Source: Isoetes taiwanensis (Eukaryota; Streptophyta; Lycopodiopsida; Isoetales; Isoetaceae). From it: a stretch of DNA of 64,000 nt. Below the pieces are notes generated by a model. That model ran no database searches and was not told where the DNA came from. It saw only the letters and a list, made by a program, of their open reading frames with translations. The stretch spans positions 1 to 64,000 of the forward strand of contig JAJEKV010000394.1 of assembly GCA_021234155.1 (NCBI GenBank), in the 5' to 3' direction. The translations under genes and the position numbers were made by a program. Position 1 is the stretch's first letter; every line of letters starts with the position of its first letter. This document shows, piece by piece, positions 47,565-58,395 of this stretch.

Positions 47565-47804
47565 TTACTGTAACAAAGCCGTAACGTATTTGGCGTTGCT
47601 CCATTTGAATTTGGCTTGAAGGTTTAATATCAATATAGATGTTGCCAATCTAGATACGGTTGCCCCTACATATAATACTTTGTGCGCCTCCTCCAATAAA
47701 TCTTCATGGTAGTCAATAGGAGTATTTGCTTCTTCGTCGAGGTCGTTGTCGAAGATCGGGTCGAGCGCATCTAACATATCGGCCATAAGTTCCTCAACCT
47801 CCAT
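47565..47804 (-). pseudogene. CACTA (En/Spm) TNP2-type transposase fragment
   Basis: The frame reads EELMADMLDALDPIFDNDLD, an acidic stretch, then LLEEAHKVLYVGATVSRLAT and LNLQAKFKWSNAKYVTALLQ. In TNP2-like CACTA transposases an acidic region is followed by a LYPGCKKFTKLS-like motif and NLKAKFGWSDKSFSELL. The matching order, spacing and NL.AKF.WS core identify the family; the usual G-C-K is altered here. Upstream, in another frame, is an acidic EHNDEDDEHNDED repeat (47,815-47,880), so there is a frameshift. A donor-like CAGTAAGT follows at about 47,575. The DDE catalytic region is absent from the window. It lies on the same strand as the SET-like gene at 48.2 kb. Confidence 0.7.
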
Positions 47805-48211
47805 GTGGCGACGCCGTCTTCATCGTTGTGCTCGTCGTCTTCATCGTTGTGCTCGTCCTCTTCGATGTTGTACTCTTCATCATATGTTGTCTTGCCGATG
47901 TTTGTACCATATTGCTCGATGTATTCTATTTACGCTAGCCGCAATGACTCTTGATGTCGCCAATTACGACGCTTGGATGTGGTCTCATATCCACTTTCGC
48001 CCGACTGATTGCGGATACAAAAAAAAATATATGTTACATGCATTGAGGCGTGGCTTGGTCAGTTCTTAAACATGTTGTAATATAAGAAATATAAATTTCC
48101 ACGTCTTAAGCAAGCCACTTATTGACGATAATAATCATATAATTTCATTCCACAAAATAATAATTAAATACATGGTAAGACTCCCACAAAGGACAATACA
48201 ACTTATACTAA

Positions 48212-48642
48212 TTATAATTCGAGTACATCATCAAAAAGACCTCCGTATTGGTCTAAGTATTCATCTTGAATGAACAATTCATCACCAACACGAAGACTCT
48301 TTATAGCATCTACAATAATATATCTCCCTTCAATTTTCCGCCTAAAGAAATCTTCTTGGTCCTTTTTTGCCTCGACGAAATCACAATTGGTAGCTTCTGG
48401 ATTCTCGATAGAGCTGTTAATAAAGGCTGCAAGGTTTCCATGTAATTGAGGACGACCATCAATGTATTTCAAATCTTTGCTGTTATCGGGTCTGGCTATT
48501 CTTCGTGCATTAGAATTTAGGCCATAGATGAGCATGCGCCACTGGTGCTTACTCAATTTATGCCAAGCCTCCGAGTTGTATTCAGGACCTACATATGGCA
48601 TCAAAGGAACACTCGTGCCATCTTTGACTTTTATATTTGTCA
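48212..48642 (-). pseudogene. SET-domain-like C-terminal half, split by Helitron E
   Basis: About 143 codons. Key segments are SVPLMPYVGPEYN, HGNLAAFINSSIENPEATNC, EGRYIIVDAIKSLRVGDELF and a C-terminal acidic tail ending at 48,212. The GN.A.FIN(S/H)...NC pattern followed by a beta strand and a (I/L)..GDEL(F/T) turn with aromatic residues matches the post-insertion half of SET lysine-methyltransferase folds, where the N-H/S and NC residues bind AdoMet. The expected terminal YDY-like tyrosine motif reads QDEYLDQY. The upstream edge coincides exactly with the A|TC insertion junction of Helitron E; the N-terminal half is at 60,084-60,479. This is probably a gene carried by the CACTA element. Confidence 0.55.
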
Positions 48643-48866
48643 TCTTATATTATAACTAGTTATGGTGCCCAGCGTTGCTGGGCTAAAGTTGGTAACATGT
48701 AAATGAGCTTACTGAATTGAATTTCGACTTGCATATGTGTTGCTAGTCTATAAAGGTCTTGTGTGCGTTATATTTTTTAGATTAGGTGCAACACCTTTCC
48801 ATTTAGATTTCAATTAAACTCTGATATTAGGTATTGAGTGATAAAGGTTGGGTCATTCAAGAGTTG

Positions 48867-48905
48867 AGGAAGGAAGGAAGGAAGGAAGCTTATTTTATCG
48901 TCCGG
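48867..48905 (-). repeat. Candidate non-LTR retroelement 3' tail, (TTCC)n
   Basis: On the minus strand the order is CACCGGACGATAAAATAAGC then (TTCC)4. The same GGACGATAAAA plus (TTCC)n arrangement occurs at 56,424-56,465. Two independent sites with one conserved 3' motif and a microsatellite tail suggest a LINE or SINE family. The body upstream is not recognisable here. Confidence 0.4.
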
Positions 48906-49941
48906 TGAGGGCCACCTTCAATGATTTTAATAATAAAATGGCTAGGCAAATCATAACATAGGTTAAAAGATTAATTGCAAGCTTGATAACAAAATGTATT
49001 TTTATACAACATTCTTGTTATTAAAACATTCATGGGGCCTAAATTTAAATAAATGCCCCCACAATAGAGCGTACATACATTTAAATGAATGCCTCCACAA
49101 TAGTGTAGTGCTATGATACAATGATTTCGATATGGCCATTCAATCTTTATCATATCACACATTAAAGGATTCAATTGGAATTGGATGTTTACACCAACTT
49201 CGAATAAATTTATCATATGTTTTGCTAAACCAAAATTTGAGTGTTGTGTTTCATCCTCTTACCAAGCATGCATGAAAAAGATTGCTACTTATTTTTCAAT
49301 GTAGGACTAAATTAGATGATTTGTAGTGGCCTTGCAAATGCAAAGCAACATTGGCATTGCAATGCTATTTTGAATGCGCAGCAATAAAACAACAGCAAGT
49401 TTTGAAACTCTAATAAGTGAATGATGAACAATTGTGAATGGACAATTTTTTGTTCACATATACAAATCCCGGGGGGTTCACCTAGATTATGGGGTATGAA
49501 AGATGTGAGTGCACCAAATGGGTTTTTATATTACATCTCTGGTATCGTATACATAAGAAAAATATAAGGTTTTTATAGTTTGAATGCCGTATGGATACCT
49601 AATAAGGAGTGTGGTTGCACCGGTTTGATTCATATTCAATAAGGGTCCATCAATGATGGGGACAATATGATATGGCTATGATAATATATATTATATATAT
49701 AAATTAATAGAGATATCGTATATGTATGGAAGGGGTTGTCAAGTAAAAGTATTTTGGGCAAGTAATTATATGATATGGGCTGCATTCTTTTACAAATAAT
49801 GTAGTCGTATACAAAGGGTTTTTTCATATCTCAGATACAATGGGTTTTTTGGCAACCTAAGGAACGCACATGGCATATATACCTATAATAGAGGTGAATC
49901 CCCCGGGATACAAATCAATCAAAGAAAACATTGAAGCTTAT

Positions 49942-52386
49942 TTTTAGAACAGAACTTTCTCTAGAGAGAATATAGATAACGTCCAAAAATAGAGCTTTAA
50001 TGCTTTAATAAATAAGAACATATGCTTGTAGTTTCTTGAGAAGGGCATTCCTCAATCTCTTTGAAATCGAACCCTGACTAAGGAAAGAGCAAGTACCAAA
50101 CGTAGACAACATTTATTAGGGACGTTTTGGCTGTGATGTTATAATCACATGCCAATGATTGTGACCTTAGCTGGCATGTCTTGATACGATTGGTGGAGCT
50201 AAAAGTGGAACTCTATGGATAACTGCAATATTCAAATGATGGACACCTGATAATATAGAAGTCATGAGCATAGCACATCAATCGCCTTTGGAATCTTTAT
50301 GCGGATCACGGCAGGAGCATATAATGTTGTATGGTCTTAACAACCACATGACCATATAAGAGAACTCGAAAAATTGATTCCCTCAAACCTTTAGTTCCGG
50401 GACTTCCATAATATGAGAAATATCATTTGGCAAATTTCTTCAAGCCAACTGCAAGTGTGCTCTAGTTTCACCGAAGTCTTCATTCTCATATAGTGCGCCA
50501 ATCGGAACCTCCGAGTAGCATAGTCATGTGATTTTCCCTCCGCGCATCGATGCACAATTCATGCTTCAGTGCGCATAATCTCAAGCACGGGAGGTAAATA
50601 TCTATAATGTGGAAGTCCGCTAAGGGAAAAATAAAAAGAGAACATGAGCATTAATTCATTTTTCTTTTGCAAGCATTTAACATATTTCGGGATTAAGAAA
50701 GGCAATAGAAGAATCATCCTTAATGAATACACGGATATATTAACTTGAGTAACTGATCAACAGACAGAATATGCTTTCAAGTATTCAATAACCATATGAA
50801 TCATAGAAAAATATTACTGGAAGCTTGGGTTAAACGACTAATACCTATCTTCGGTGAAACAATTTGCTGCTTGCAACATCAATGATGTTGATAATACGTT
50901 CATTAGTGGCTGCCTTCAACGGTGCTGGAACCTGAGGTAGATCTGAGTGGTCGCTAACCTCTATTGCACCAAAATAGCTCGAGTAGGAAAGTGGCATCTG
51001 TTGAAGCAAGTGGCATGTGTAGAAGAAATCATAAATGAAATATCCGATCTGATTGAAACGAAAATACTTCTACTTCATAGATCAGAAATGCAAGAAAGCA
51101 AGATTGAACTGAGTTCAAATACAATAGCGGAAAAATCCCTTATGTTTCTAAAGTGTTTTTTTAGAACAGAACTTTCTCTAGAGAGAATATAGATAACGTC
51201 CAAAATATAGAGAATATCAACAGCCGTAGCTAATGCTTTAATAAATAAGAACATATGCTTGTAGTTTCTTGAGAAGGGCATTCCTCAATCTCTTTGAAAT
51301 CGAACCCTGACTAAGGAAAGAGCAAGTACCAAACGTAGACAACATTTATTAGGGACGTTTTGGCTGTGATGTTATAATCACATGCCAATGATTGTGACCT
51401 TAGCTGGCATGTCTTGATACGATTGGTGGAGCTAAAAGTGGAACTCTATGGATAACTGCAATATTCAAATGATGGACACCTGATAATATAGAAGTCATGA
51501 GCATAGCACATCAATCGCCTTTGGAATCTTTATGCAGATGCAGCAGGAGCATATAATGTTGTATGGTCTTAACAACCACATGACCATATAAGAGAACTCG
51601 AAAATTGATTCCCTCAAACCTTTAGTTCCAGGACTTCCATAATATGAGAAATATCATTTGGCAAATTTCTTCAAGCCAACCTGCAAGTGTGCTCTAGTTT
51701 CACCGAGTCTTCATTCTCATATAGTCTGCAATCAGAACCTCCAGAGTAGCATAGTCATGTGATTTTCCCTCACAGACTGATGCACAATTCATGCTTCCAG
51801 GTCTGGCATAATCTCAAGCACGGGAGGTAAATATCTATAATGTGGAAGTCTGCAAGGGAAAAATAAAAGAGAACATGAGCATTAATTCATTTTTGCTGCA
51901 AGCATTTAACATATTTCAGGATTAAGAAAGGCAATAGAAGAATCATCACGAACGAATAACACAGATATATTAACTTGAGTAACTGATCAACTGACAGAAT
52001 ATGCTTTCAAGTATTCAATAACCATATGAATCATAGAAAAATATTACTGGAAGCTTGGGTTAAACGACTAATACCTATCTTCGGTGAAACAATTTGCTGC
52101 TTGCAACATCAATGATGTTGATAATACGTTCATTAGTGGCTGCCTTCAACGGTGCTGGAACCTGAGGTAGATCTGAGTGGTCGCTAACCTCTATTGCACC
52201 AAAATAGCTCGAGTAGGAAAGTGGCATCTGTTGAAGCAAGTGGCATGTGTAGAAGAAATCATAAATGAAATATCCGATCTGATTGAAACGAAAATACTTC
52301 TACTTCATAGATCAGAAATGCAAGAAAGCAAGATTGAACTGAGTTCAAATACAATAGCGGAAAAATCCCTTATGTTTCTAAAGTGT
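49942..52386 (+). repeat. 1,217-bp tandem duplication inside Helitron F
   Basis: Copy 1 (about 49,942-51,157) and copy 2 (about 51,158-52,386) align end to end. Each contains an open frame on the plus strand (50,947-51,192; 52,177-52,416) reading ARVGKWHLLKQVACVEEIIN then EISDLIETKILLLHRSEMQE, probably a captured exon of unknown family. The last roughly 400 bp of the copies are identical by eye. The first roughly 800 bp differ at many points, mostly CG against CAG/CTG. Confidence 0.9.
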
Positions 52387-52652
52387 TGGAAACAATCTGA
52401 TTTCTATGATATGTAAAATAGGGTAGATAGCCTGGATTTTACAACATATCAAAGATGTAAACCTGAAATTTGTTAGTCGGGTAATATTGTTGAGAGAATC
52501 CTGATAAACCCTCATGTATATATTCGTAAAATACAAATAGCTGCACCAATTCTTGCTCAAAGAGGTCGAAATGATAGTTGTGTACCTGGCAACTGGAAGA
52601 AGAGATAACTTCAATTTAACATGTGTTGTTTCTTGTTTCATGTCATGCCCAG

Positions 52653-52910
52653 CCAGATATTAGAGTGGCGGATTTGCAAATGCCCTATTGTCCAGAAGCT
52701 TTGAAATTGTTAAACAAAAATCATCCAGCACAACTCTTCTCTCTAGGTTCCTTAGCATTTACCCAACTCGACATTCTAAGGAAGCATAAATATCTATGGA
52801 GGTATCAAGTTGTTCAGGAACCTGCTAGAATAAACCTGCTGAACTTTGACCCTTTCGAAAAACCTGAGGCCATTGCCATAGCCAGAAGCTCTGTTTGTGA
52901 TACAAAATGA
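52653..52910 (+). pseudogene. Captured exon, unidentified
   Basis: After ATGCCCAG the frame is open for 85 codons: PDIRVADLQMPYCPEALKLL, then LGSLAFTQLDILRKHKYLWR, then NFDPFEKPEAIAIARSS, stopping at 52,908-52,910. It has a convincing globular texture. The 3' part (GAAGCTCTG...ATGCTGGATAACAGAGCG) is also present in Helitron D at 37,330-37,410, so the two Helitrons share cargo ancestry. Family unknown. Confidence 0.5.
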
Positions 52911-53577
52911 ATGTTCTTGATAACAAAATGCTGGATAACAGAGCGACAGGTTGCAAAATGCCTTACCAGACTCGATTAGATTAGGACATGGTTATGCCTT
53001 TTGCATCCCCTGTTTGATATGCTAAAAGCCCTTCACATGCTACTTGATATGTTTATCTGATGAAGGAGCGAAGAAGTTGACGAATTTTAGCTTCTTGCTT
53101 CGCCCTTAATCTTCGCCAGATCTGCAAGCTTGATCCATCAGACCCATCGGATGAGGAACCCTGCAAATGCCGCTTTTGAGAGCCATTTTTCTACCTGGCC
53201 GGTTGTACCAAAGGCCCAAGACCTCGAAATACCAAAAGCACCTCGGCCTTGATCATGCCAGAACCCGAAACCGCCAGGAAACCTCAGGCCAAGATGATCT
53301 TGATGGAATCCTCTCTCTTTGTTGCTCAGATTGAAGCTTAGACAACGCTAGTTCCATCAAAAGCTACCACAATCCTAGCGCCATTAGAACACTTGGGCAA
53401 AAGCTCGAAGAAGCAAGGCTATGCCTCAACTTCGACAAAGAGCAAAAGGTCGGAAGGGCGAACGACCCCTTTTTTTTCCTCGGCCCTCCAAAAATATTCC
53501 CGGCCGTTGGATTTCATCGGATCATCTCAGCCCTCCAAATTAGGGCGCGGTCCATTACACAATATTATAATATAGGA

Positions 53578-53645
53578 TAGGATGTTATGTAATGGACCAC
53601 GCCCTAAATCGGACGGCTGAGATCGTTCAATGAAATTGGACGGCT
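53578..53645 (+). mobile_element. Resumed 5' subterminus of Helitron E
   Basis: TAGGATGTTATGTAATGGAC followed by CACGCCCTAAATCGG continues the 13 nt at 48,643-48,655. It also mirrors the start of F across the junction, giving an inverted repeat of the subterminal block around 53,577. Confidence 0.8.
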
Positions 53646-53900
53646 TGGATGCTATGTTTTAACTTGCTTTAGGTTTTTCTGTTAGGTTTCTTATGCAAGA
53701 GCACCGTGGGCCGCCTGTTCTGATCCCTACTCTGGTTGATCAACTGCTGCTTATGGCTTGGACGTGGCGATGGCGGAAGCGAAGTCGGAGGTAACTGTTG
53801 CTAACTGTTCCGCCATCGAAACAGCAGCTGGTAGATCACAAGGGGCCATCGACTGGGAAGGCAAAGGGCAAAGGCTAAGGCTAAGGCAGGGTAATGGCTA

Positions 53901-54125
53901 ATGCATGGCGCAAACCAAATCCGGCTATCGATGCATCAGGCCAGACTTCTGTTGCCCACATCTCTTCATCTCATCAGAACGAAGCGCTATATTCATAGGC
54001 TTTTCACTTTGGAGCTAGCCGAACCTATCCTTCGTTCCTTCAGGCAATGCTGGAAAGCTCAAAAAATGAACGACAACCTTCCAGATATTCATAAGAATTT
54101 CCAAGTTTCTGTCAAATATTTTCAG
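53901..54125 (+). pseudogene. Captured exon in Helitron E
   Basis: An open frame that becomes protein-like from about residue 27 (RYIHRLFTLELAEPILRSFR, then KAQKMNDNLPDIHKNFQVSV) ends at CAG|GTATCT at 54,125. It is on the same strand as the element. No family recognised. Further downstream (54.2-55.7 kb) only AT-rich, intron-like sequence is visible, apart from a short exon-like GKMYKT.. stretch near 55.4 kb. Confidence 0.4.
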
Positions 54126-56259
54126 GTATCTTCTCTTTGATTTATCACCAGAGTAATTTACTTTGTTGTTTCGTTTGAGGAAACGACTGCATGTGCATGT
54201 ATAACAAGAATGCTACATTTCACTAGAGAAGTGTTTTTTGGCCAAGATCTTTGTTTCGAAGTTGAAGTGGTAAAGAAGGATTTGAGGTCGATGCCATGGT
54301 ATTGGACTAAAATCTATCCAAAATCTTCACTTTCTGACAGAAATAATCTGTAATGCTGCCGGGACCAAAAGGGGGAAATGGTTATTTTTCTGCAATGGAC
54401 CTGCGGAACAAAGGAACGGTAAATGAATTGTGCGGATTTTAGAATTTAAGAGACCTGGAAACATCGACCATTCATGCCTTTAGAAACTTTATTCACGTGA
54501 TGACAGAGAAATTAAAGATTCCGAAAGAGAGGTCCAAATACTGTTTGTTAGGCACATGGGAAAATGGTTCATAGATCATCCAAAATATGGGTCCACTTCT
54601 AATTTGAATAAGTAAAAGTATTTAGACGTCTATAAAATAGCATAGCAACACCGTACAAAGATGCAACGGATCTTCCCAAGCAGTTGATTCTTCATCGATT
54701 CTTAATGTGGGAATATAGAACGATATCCCATCCAGCTTTAAGGATGCCCATAACCAGAATCTTCACACAAACAAAGGATTTCAACTTCTGTGCTATTGAC
54801 GAGGCAAGACATAAATGCAGTTTCGTCCTTTTTCCATTTTCCTTCCACATTTAGAAACACGCAAAAAAATGCGCTTTTTCCACTTTGGCTATTTAGGAAC
54901 AAGAAAGCAACCTTGGATCGGTGCTAGAATCGTGATTCATTTCATTTCTATGGTCAACTATAGACGTTGATGGCAGACATATGGAAGTGTACAAAGACAG
55001 GTGAATATAGTTCACCGAACAGTTGAAAATATCAAGAATATATCCCTGTTTTTATTTCATCATTGCTAATTATCTGCATTTTTTTCTAATTCTTATGCTT
55101 CTTACTGCATCTAAGAGCTTTTAGAATTTTTTGCTTGGCTTTCATTGCTCAGGTTAATCTGGCATCTGCAGGGATATGACTCTGATCTGGCCCCTCTATT
55201 GTGGCCAAAAATTCTATAATAAACTCCTGTGGCTTTTCCATTAGCATTCATCAAAATAGTCCTAAACCATGGCTCTGTTTAGTTGCAAGACGTGGCATCT
55301 TGCAAAAATTTTATGCTTGGTGAAGCATGGCATTTCAAAATCTGGGAGATATTTATAGTTCCATTTTCAATTCAGTAATGTCTGTTTGTGTTTTTTCATC
55401 CCTAGATGGTAAGATGTATAAGACGGTAAGATGTATAAAGAGATGTGACTTCCATATACTTAGAATTCTCTATTATTTGCAGGCAGTGAAATTCTCTGGT
55501 CAGTCGTGTGAAATATAGCGTGTGAAGTAGCATGAGGGAGCGGAAGAGATGAGGCTAATGAGTATGCTGGTACCGACCATCTTTGTAAAGCGCTTTGATA
55601 AATCTCAAGAAGAGGAAGAGGTGTGCCTGTTACTTTATTGTTAATTTCTTAAATAAAATCTAATACAATGGTCCTTTTTCCCGATTTTAAAATTCTCAGA
55701 TCCGCACATCATATCTGAGACACTTCAATGATTGTGGTCCAATGTGTGCGATTAGGATTTCTATTGATCTGGAATATGGATGTATTAAAGAGCATGATAA
55801 ATTTTTTAACGAATATTCTTGAAGTTTTGAGTACTAATGCATTATTTGCAAGGGTATTTGGTCTGCACCTCCTGTGCTCCAGATGGTATAACTTTTGTCC
55901 ATTTTTAGAAACACTTGGCATGCATTTGTTGGCCACGAATGACACAACATTTTGCTTGACTGGATTCTTATATATTCTCGCTGTAATTTAATAAACATTA
56001 TAGCATTATGCCTCATAAAATACTTGCAATTTGTAGAAACATTGAATATGCTGTTTAATACAGAAATACATTTGTTTCCAGGTTGATATTGAATCTGGCC
56101 ACTAGGAGGGTATCCCCTGTTTAATGGATGCATTGAAAGCGGCCAAATTTTGCCTTGAGCAGTTACATTGGTGGGATTATAACATTTCTGGCAAAGAAAT
56201 CCCACCAAGAACAAGCACGCTAATCCAATAGCGTATAAGCATACTTGCTGATGTGGCCT

Positions 56260-56280
56260 ATATTAGTGGCCTATATTATA
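56260..56280 (+). mobile_element. Weak Helitron 5'-end candidate
   Basis: GGCCTATATTATAATGGCAC resembles the TCCTATATTATAATG start of other elements here, but lacks the leading A|TC. It could be the degraded start of the Helitron whose 3' end is at 57,992 or 57,672. Confidence 0.25.
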
Positions 56281-56423
56281 ATGGCACGTCATGTCACACT
56301 TTGATTAGTCCACCTGCCATTCCATTTTGGTCACCAGCTTAGAGTAGGATGGTGTTCAGTAGCAAGATATATTAGAGAATGAACATCAAAGCAACTAAGA
56401 ATGAACATGAAGAGAATGCATGT

Positions 56424-56660
56424 GAGGAAGGAAGGAAGGAAGGAAGGTACTTTTATCGTCCACGGAGACCAATCGGTCTATGGGACCCAATACAAAAACG
56501 CAGCAAGCGGATTACTGCCCGGATTAAAAAACCCCCGCCCCGAAGGGTTTTCGAGGGAAAAACCGTGGCAGCAATCAGCCTGCTGACAAACTGTGCTAAT
56601 CACATAAAATACAGAAACATCCCAATATATACAGTCATGCACCACCCCCGTAGTGCCTAG
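56424..56660 (-). repeat. Candidate LINE/SINE 3' region with (TTCC)n tail
   Basis: On the minus strand a GC-rich body (GGTTTTTTAATCCGGGCAGT and so on) ends in the small hairpin GACCGATTGGTC, then CCGTGGACGATAAAAGTACC and (TTCC)4-5. The composition is distinct from the AT-rich surroundings. It shares its tail motif with 48,867-48,905. No reverse-transcriptase sequence is present. Confidence 0.45.
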
Positions 56661-57003
56661 TCAGCGGACAGCCAGGCGGGGGCAAAGGGTAGAATAGCTA
56701 TATGGGACCAGCTTTTGAACACAGAGAAAAAAATATTAAACTACACTATTCATTTTGACTTTCATACACCGATATGTGCTCTACCTATTTGTCATATTTA
56801 ATTATTTGGACCTTATGTATGCAATAAAAATATATCGGATTCCATGGTCAATCATAACTTCAAGACACTAAATAGTTACACGTATATAGAAAAGTTCTAC
56901 AATTTGATATGAATATATTGTTTTGGTAAGTGGTTGTCTGTGATCTTGAATGTAGTTAGTATATGACACATGAATATTCTATGTTCCATACATGCTTTAA
57001 AAG

Positions 57004-57140
57004 GAAACCATTTAGATCGCACATTTATAGCTCAGAATCCAGTTCAGATAACCATCTAGATCGCACATATAACTCATGAAGAATCCAGTTCAGATAACCA
57101 TTTAGATCGCACATATAACTCATGAAGAATTCGGTTCACA
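57004..57140 (+). repeat. Three-copy tandem repeat, unit about 50 bp
   Basis: CCAT(T/C)TAGATCGCACAT, then AACTCATGAAGAATCCAGTT and CA.ATAA, is repeated three times with a few differences. Located inside Helitron E. Confidence 0.85.
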
Positions 57141-57643
57141 TAATTGCCTAACTCATTGCTTAACTTTGGCTCTTGATCAAGGAATATACTAGGTGATATT
57201 CTCTCTCTAAGAACTAAAACCTTTGAATACAATCAAGGCATAAAACATTGTTGGAATTAAGCAGTTAATATTTAGCCTACGTGTCTAAGCACGCACTTAT
57301 GACATTGACATAAAATGCCACTCATACGGTGGTACCCAAGCAATGCAACAATAATTCCGTCAACACAAGAATGTCATAAGGTTTGAGATAATCGGGCTGC
57401 TCCAAAACAAGATGTTTGGTCAGTCCTAACAAAGAACAGTGATTGAGTCACTGAAGGTGGGCAATTTGCTATAGTTAGTAAAGCACAAAGGTTTTGAGAG
57501 CCCTTACGCACAACTTAAACTTGGAGTACTGAGTTATGTGACAACCAATGATAATTTCTCTATGGATTTGATTAATTATATTAGATTTATGAAAAAGAGT
57601 CTGAGATGAACAAGTGCCAGTTCACACACAGTCCATAACTTAT

Positions 57644-57672
57644 GCCAAAGAACGCCGGGCACCATTACTATA
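57644..57672 (+). mobile_element. Degenerate Helitron 3' end (J)
   Basis: GCCAAAGAACGCCGGGC, ACCATTA, then CTAT instead of CTAG. It matches the E and A variant hairpins (AAAGAACGC) but is mutated in the terminal base. The 5' partner is unknown. Confidence 0.55.
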
Positions 57673-57965
57673 AGCATATATTTTTGTATCTCGTAAACAA
57701 GGCACCAAGAACCTTACCGCCTAAGTTGTTGTAGTTGCTTGGAGATAATATGGACGATGGCAACAAAATGAGAAAGGTATTATCTCACGATACCATCAGC
57801 AAGGAGGATTGTTGCATTACTGCTGACGGGTAGAATAGCCACATGGGAGTATTGTTTGTGTTACTCAGGTTTAAACAAAAATGAGATGAAGTAAAGTCAC
57901 AAACTATAAACACACTCCTTATATTAGAAACCAAAAGCCACAATCCTTATATTAGAAAACCTAAA

Positions 57966-57992
57966 GCCCACCGAAGGTGGGCACTTTTCTAG
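57966..57992 (+). mobile_element. Helitron 3' end (I), inserted in an exon
   Basis: Hairpin GCCCACC-GAA-GGTGGGC, spacer ACTTTT, CTAG|T. A related CTGAAGGTGGGCAATTTGCT stretch lies at about 57,451. Sequence directly after the junction is an open exon (57,993-58,174). Confidence 0.7.
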
Positions 57993-58174
57993 TGACAAAA
58001 ATGAAGATGTAGATGTATCAAGCAGAAAGTTAGGCAGAGAAGATTCATCATGCACCCAAAGCTTGGAACACCGTAGTGTTTCTTCACATGAGGATGATGG
58101 TATGAATGATGAAGCAAGTTTTCCTTCCAATTCTGGCTGTTTAAATCCTTGCCAAGCCAACAGCATAGAAAAAG
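57993..58174 (+). pseudogene. Exon interrupted by Helitron I
   Basis: Immediately after CTAG the frame reads DKNEDVDVSSRKLGREDSSC, then SVSSHEDDGMNDEASFPSNS, and ends AAAAG|GTACTA at 58,174. The Ser/Asp/Glu-rich composition is typical of disordered nuclear-protein exons. The left half of the exon should lie 5' of Helitron I and was not recognised. A minus-strand open frame over the same bases looks like a shadow. Confidence 0.45.
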
Positions 58175-58289
58175 GTACTACTTCAGTTCTGTAAGTTATA
58201 TTCAAGTTTAGTTTTTTTTGCATATTTGAGTCCAATGTCCTATTATCTTGGCTGATGATTTGTACTGATGATTTAACCAAACAAAATCG

Positions 58290-58395
58290 GGAACATAAAA
58301 TGATTATGGTACGTGTGCTTCTTCCCATCATATCAGAGATATCTAAACATCGAGATAAAATGATTATGGTACGTGTGCTTCTTCCCATCATAGGG
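58290..58395 (+). repeat. Direct repeat of 39 bp
   Basis: AAAATGATTATGGTACGTGT followed by GCTTCTTCCCATCATA occurs at about 58,297 and 58,357, separated by about 21 bp. Confidence 0.85.

Larger units (their letters stand above)
48656..53577 (-). mobile_element. Helitron F (minus) nested in Helitron E
   Basis: On the minus strand it begins A|TCCTATATTATAATATTGTG at 53,577, followed by TAATGGACCGCGCCC. It ends at 48,656 with the hairpin GCCCAGC-AAC-GCTGGGC, spacer ACCATAA and CTAG|T. Removing 48,656-53,577 re-creates a continuous Helitron E 5' end, which fixes both borders. Length is 4,922 bp. Cargo includes a 1.2-kb tandem duplication with a coding-like segment and an exon at 52,653-52,910. 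Non-autonomous. Confidence 0.9.

Noticed and set aside
48071-48090. TTGTAATATAAGAAAT as a minus-strand Helitron 5' end
   Set aside because: The base preceding TC is T rather than A, the sequence departs from TATAA after TATTA, and no subterminal block follows.
57924-58391. Minus-strand 155-codon open frame
   Set aside because: It runs across a Helitron 3' hairpin and a 39-bp direct repeat and is antisense to a better exon with a splice donor; treated as a shadow.
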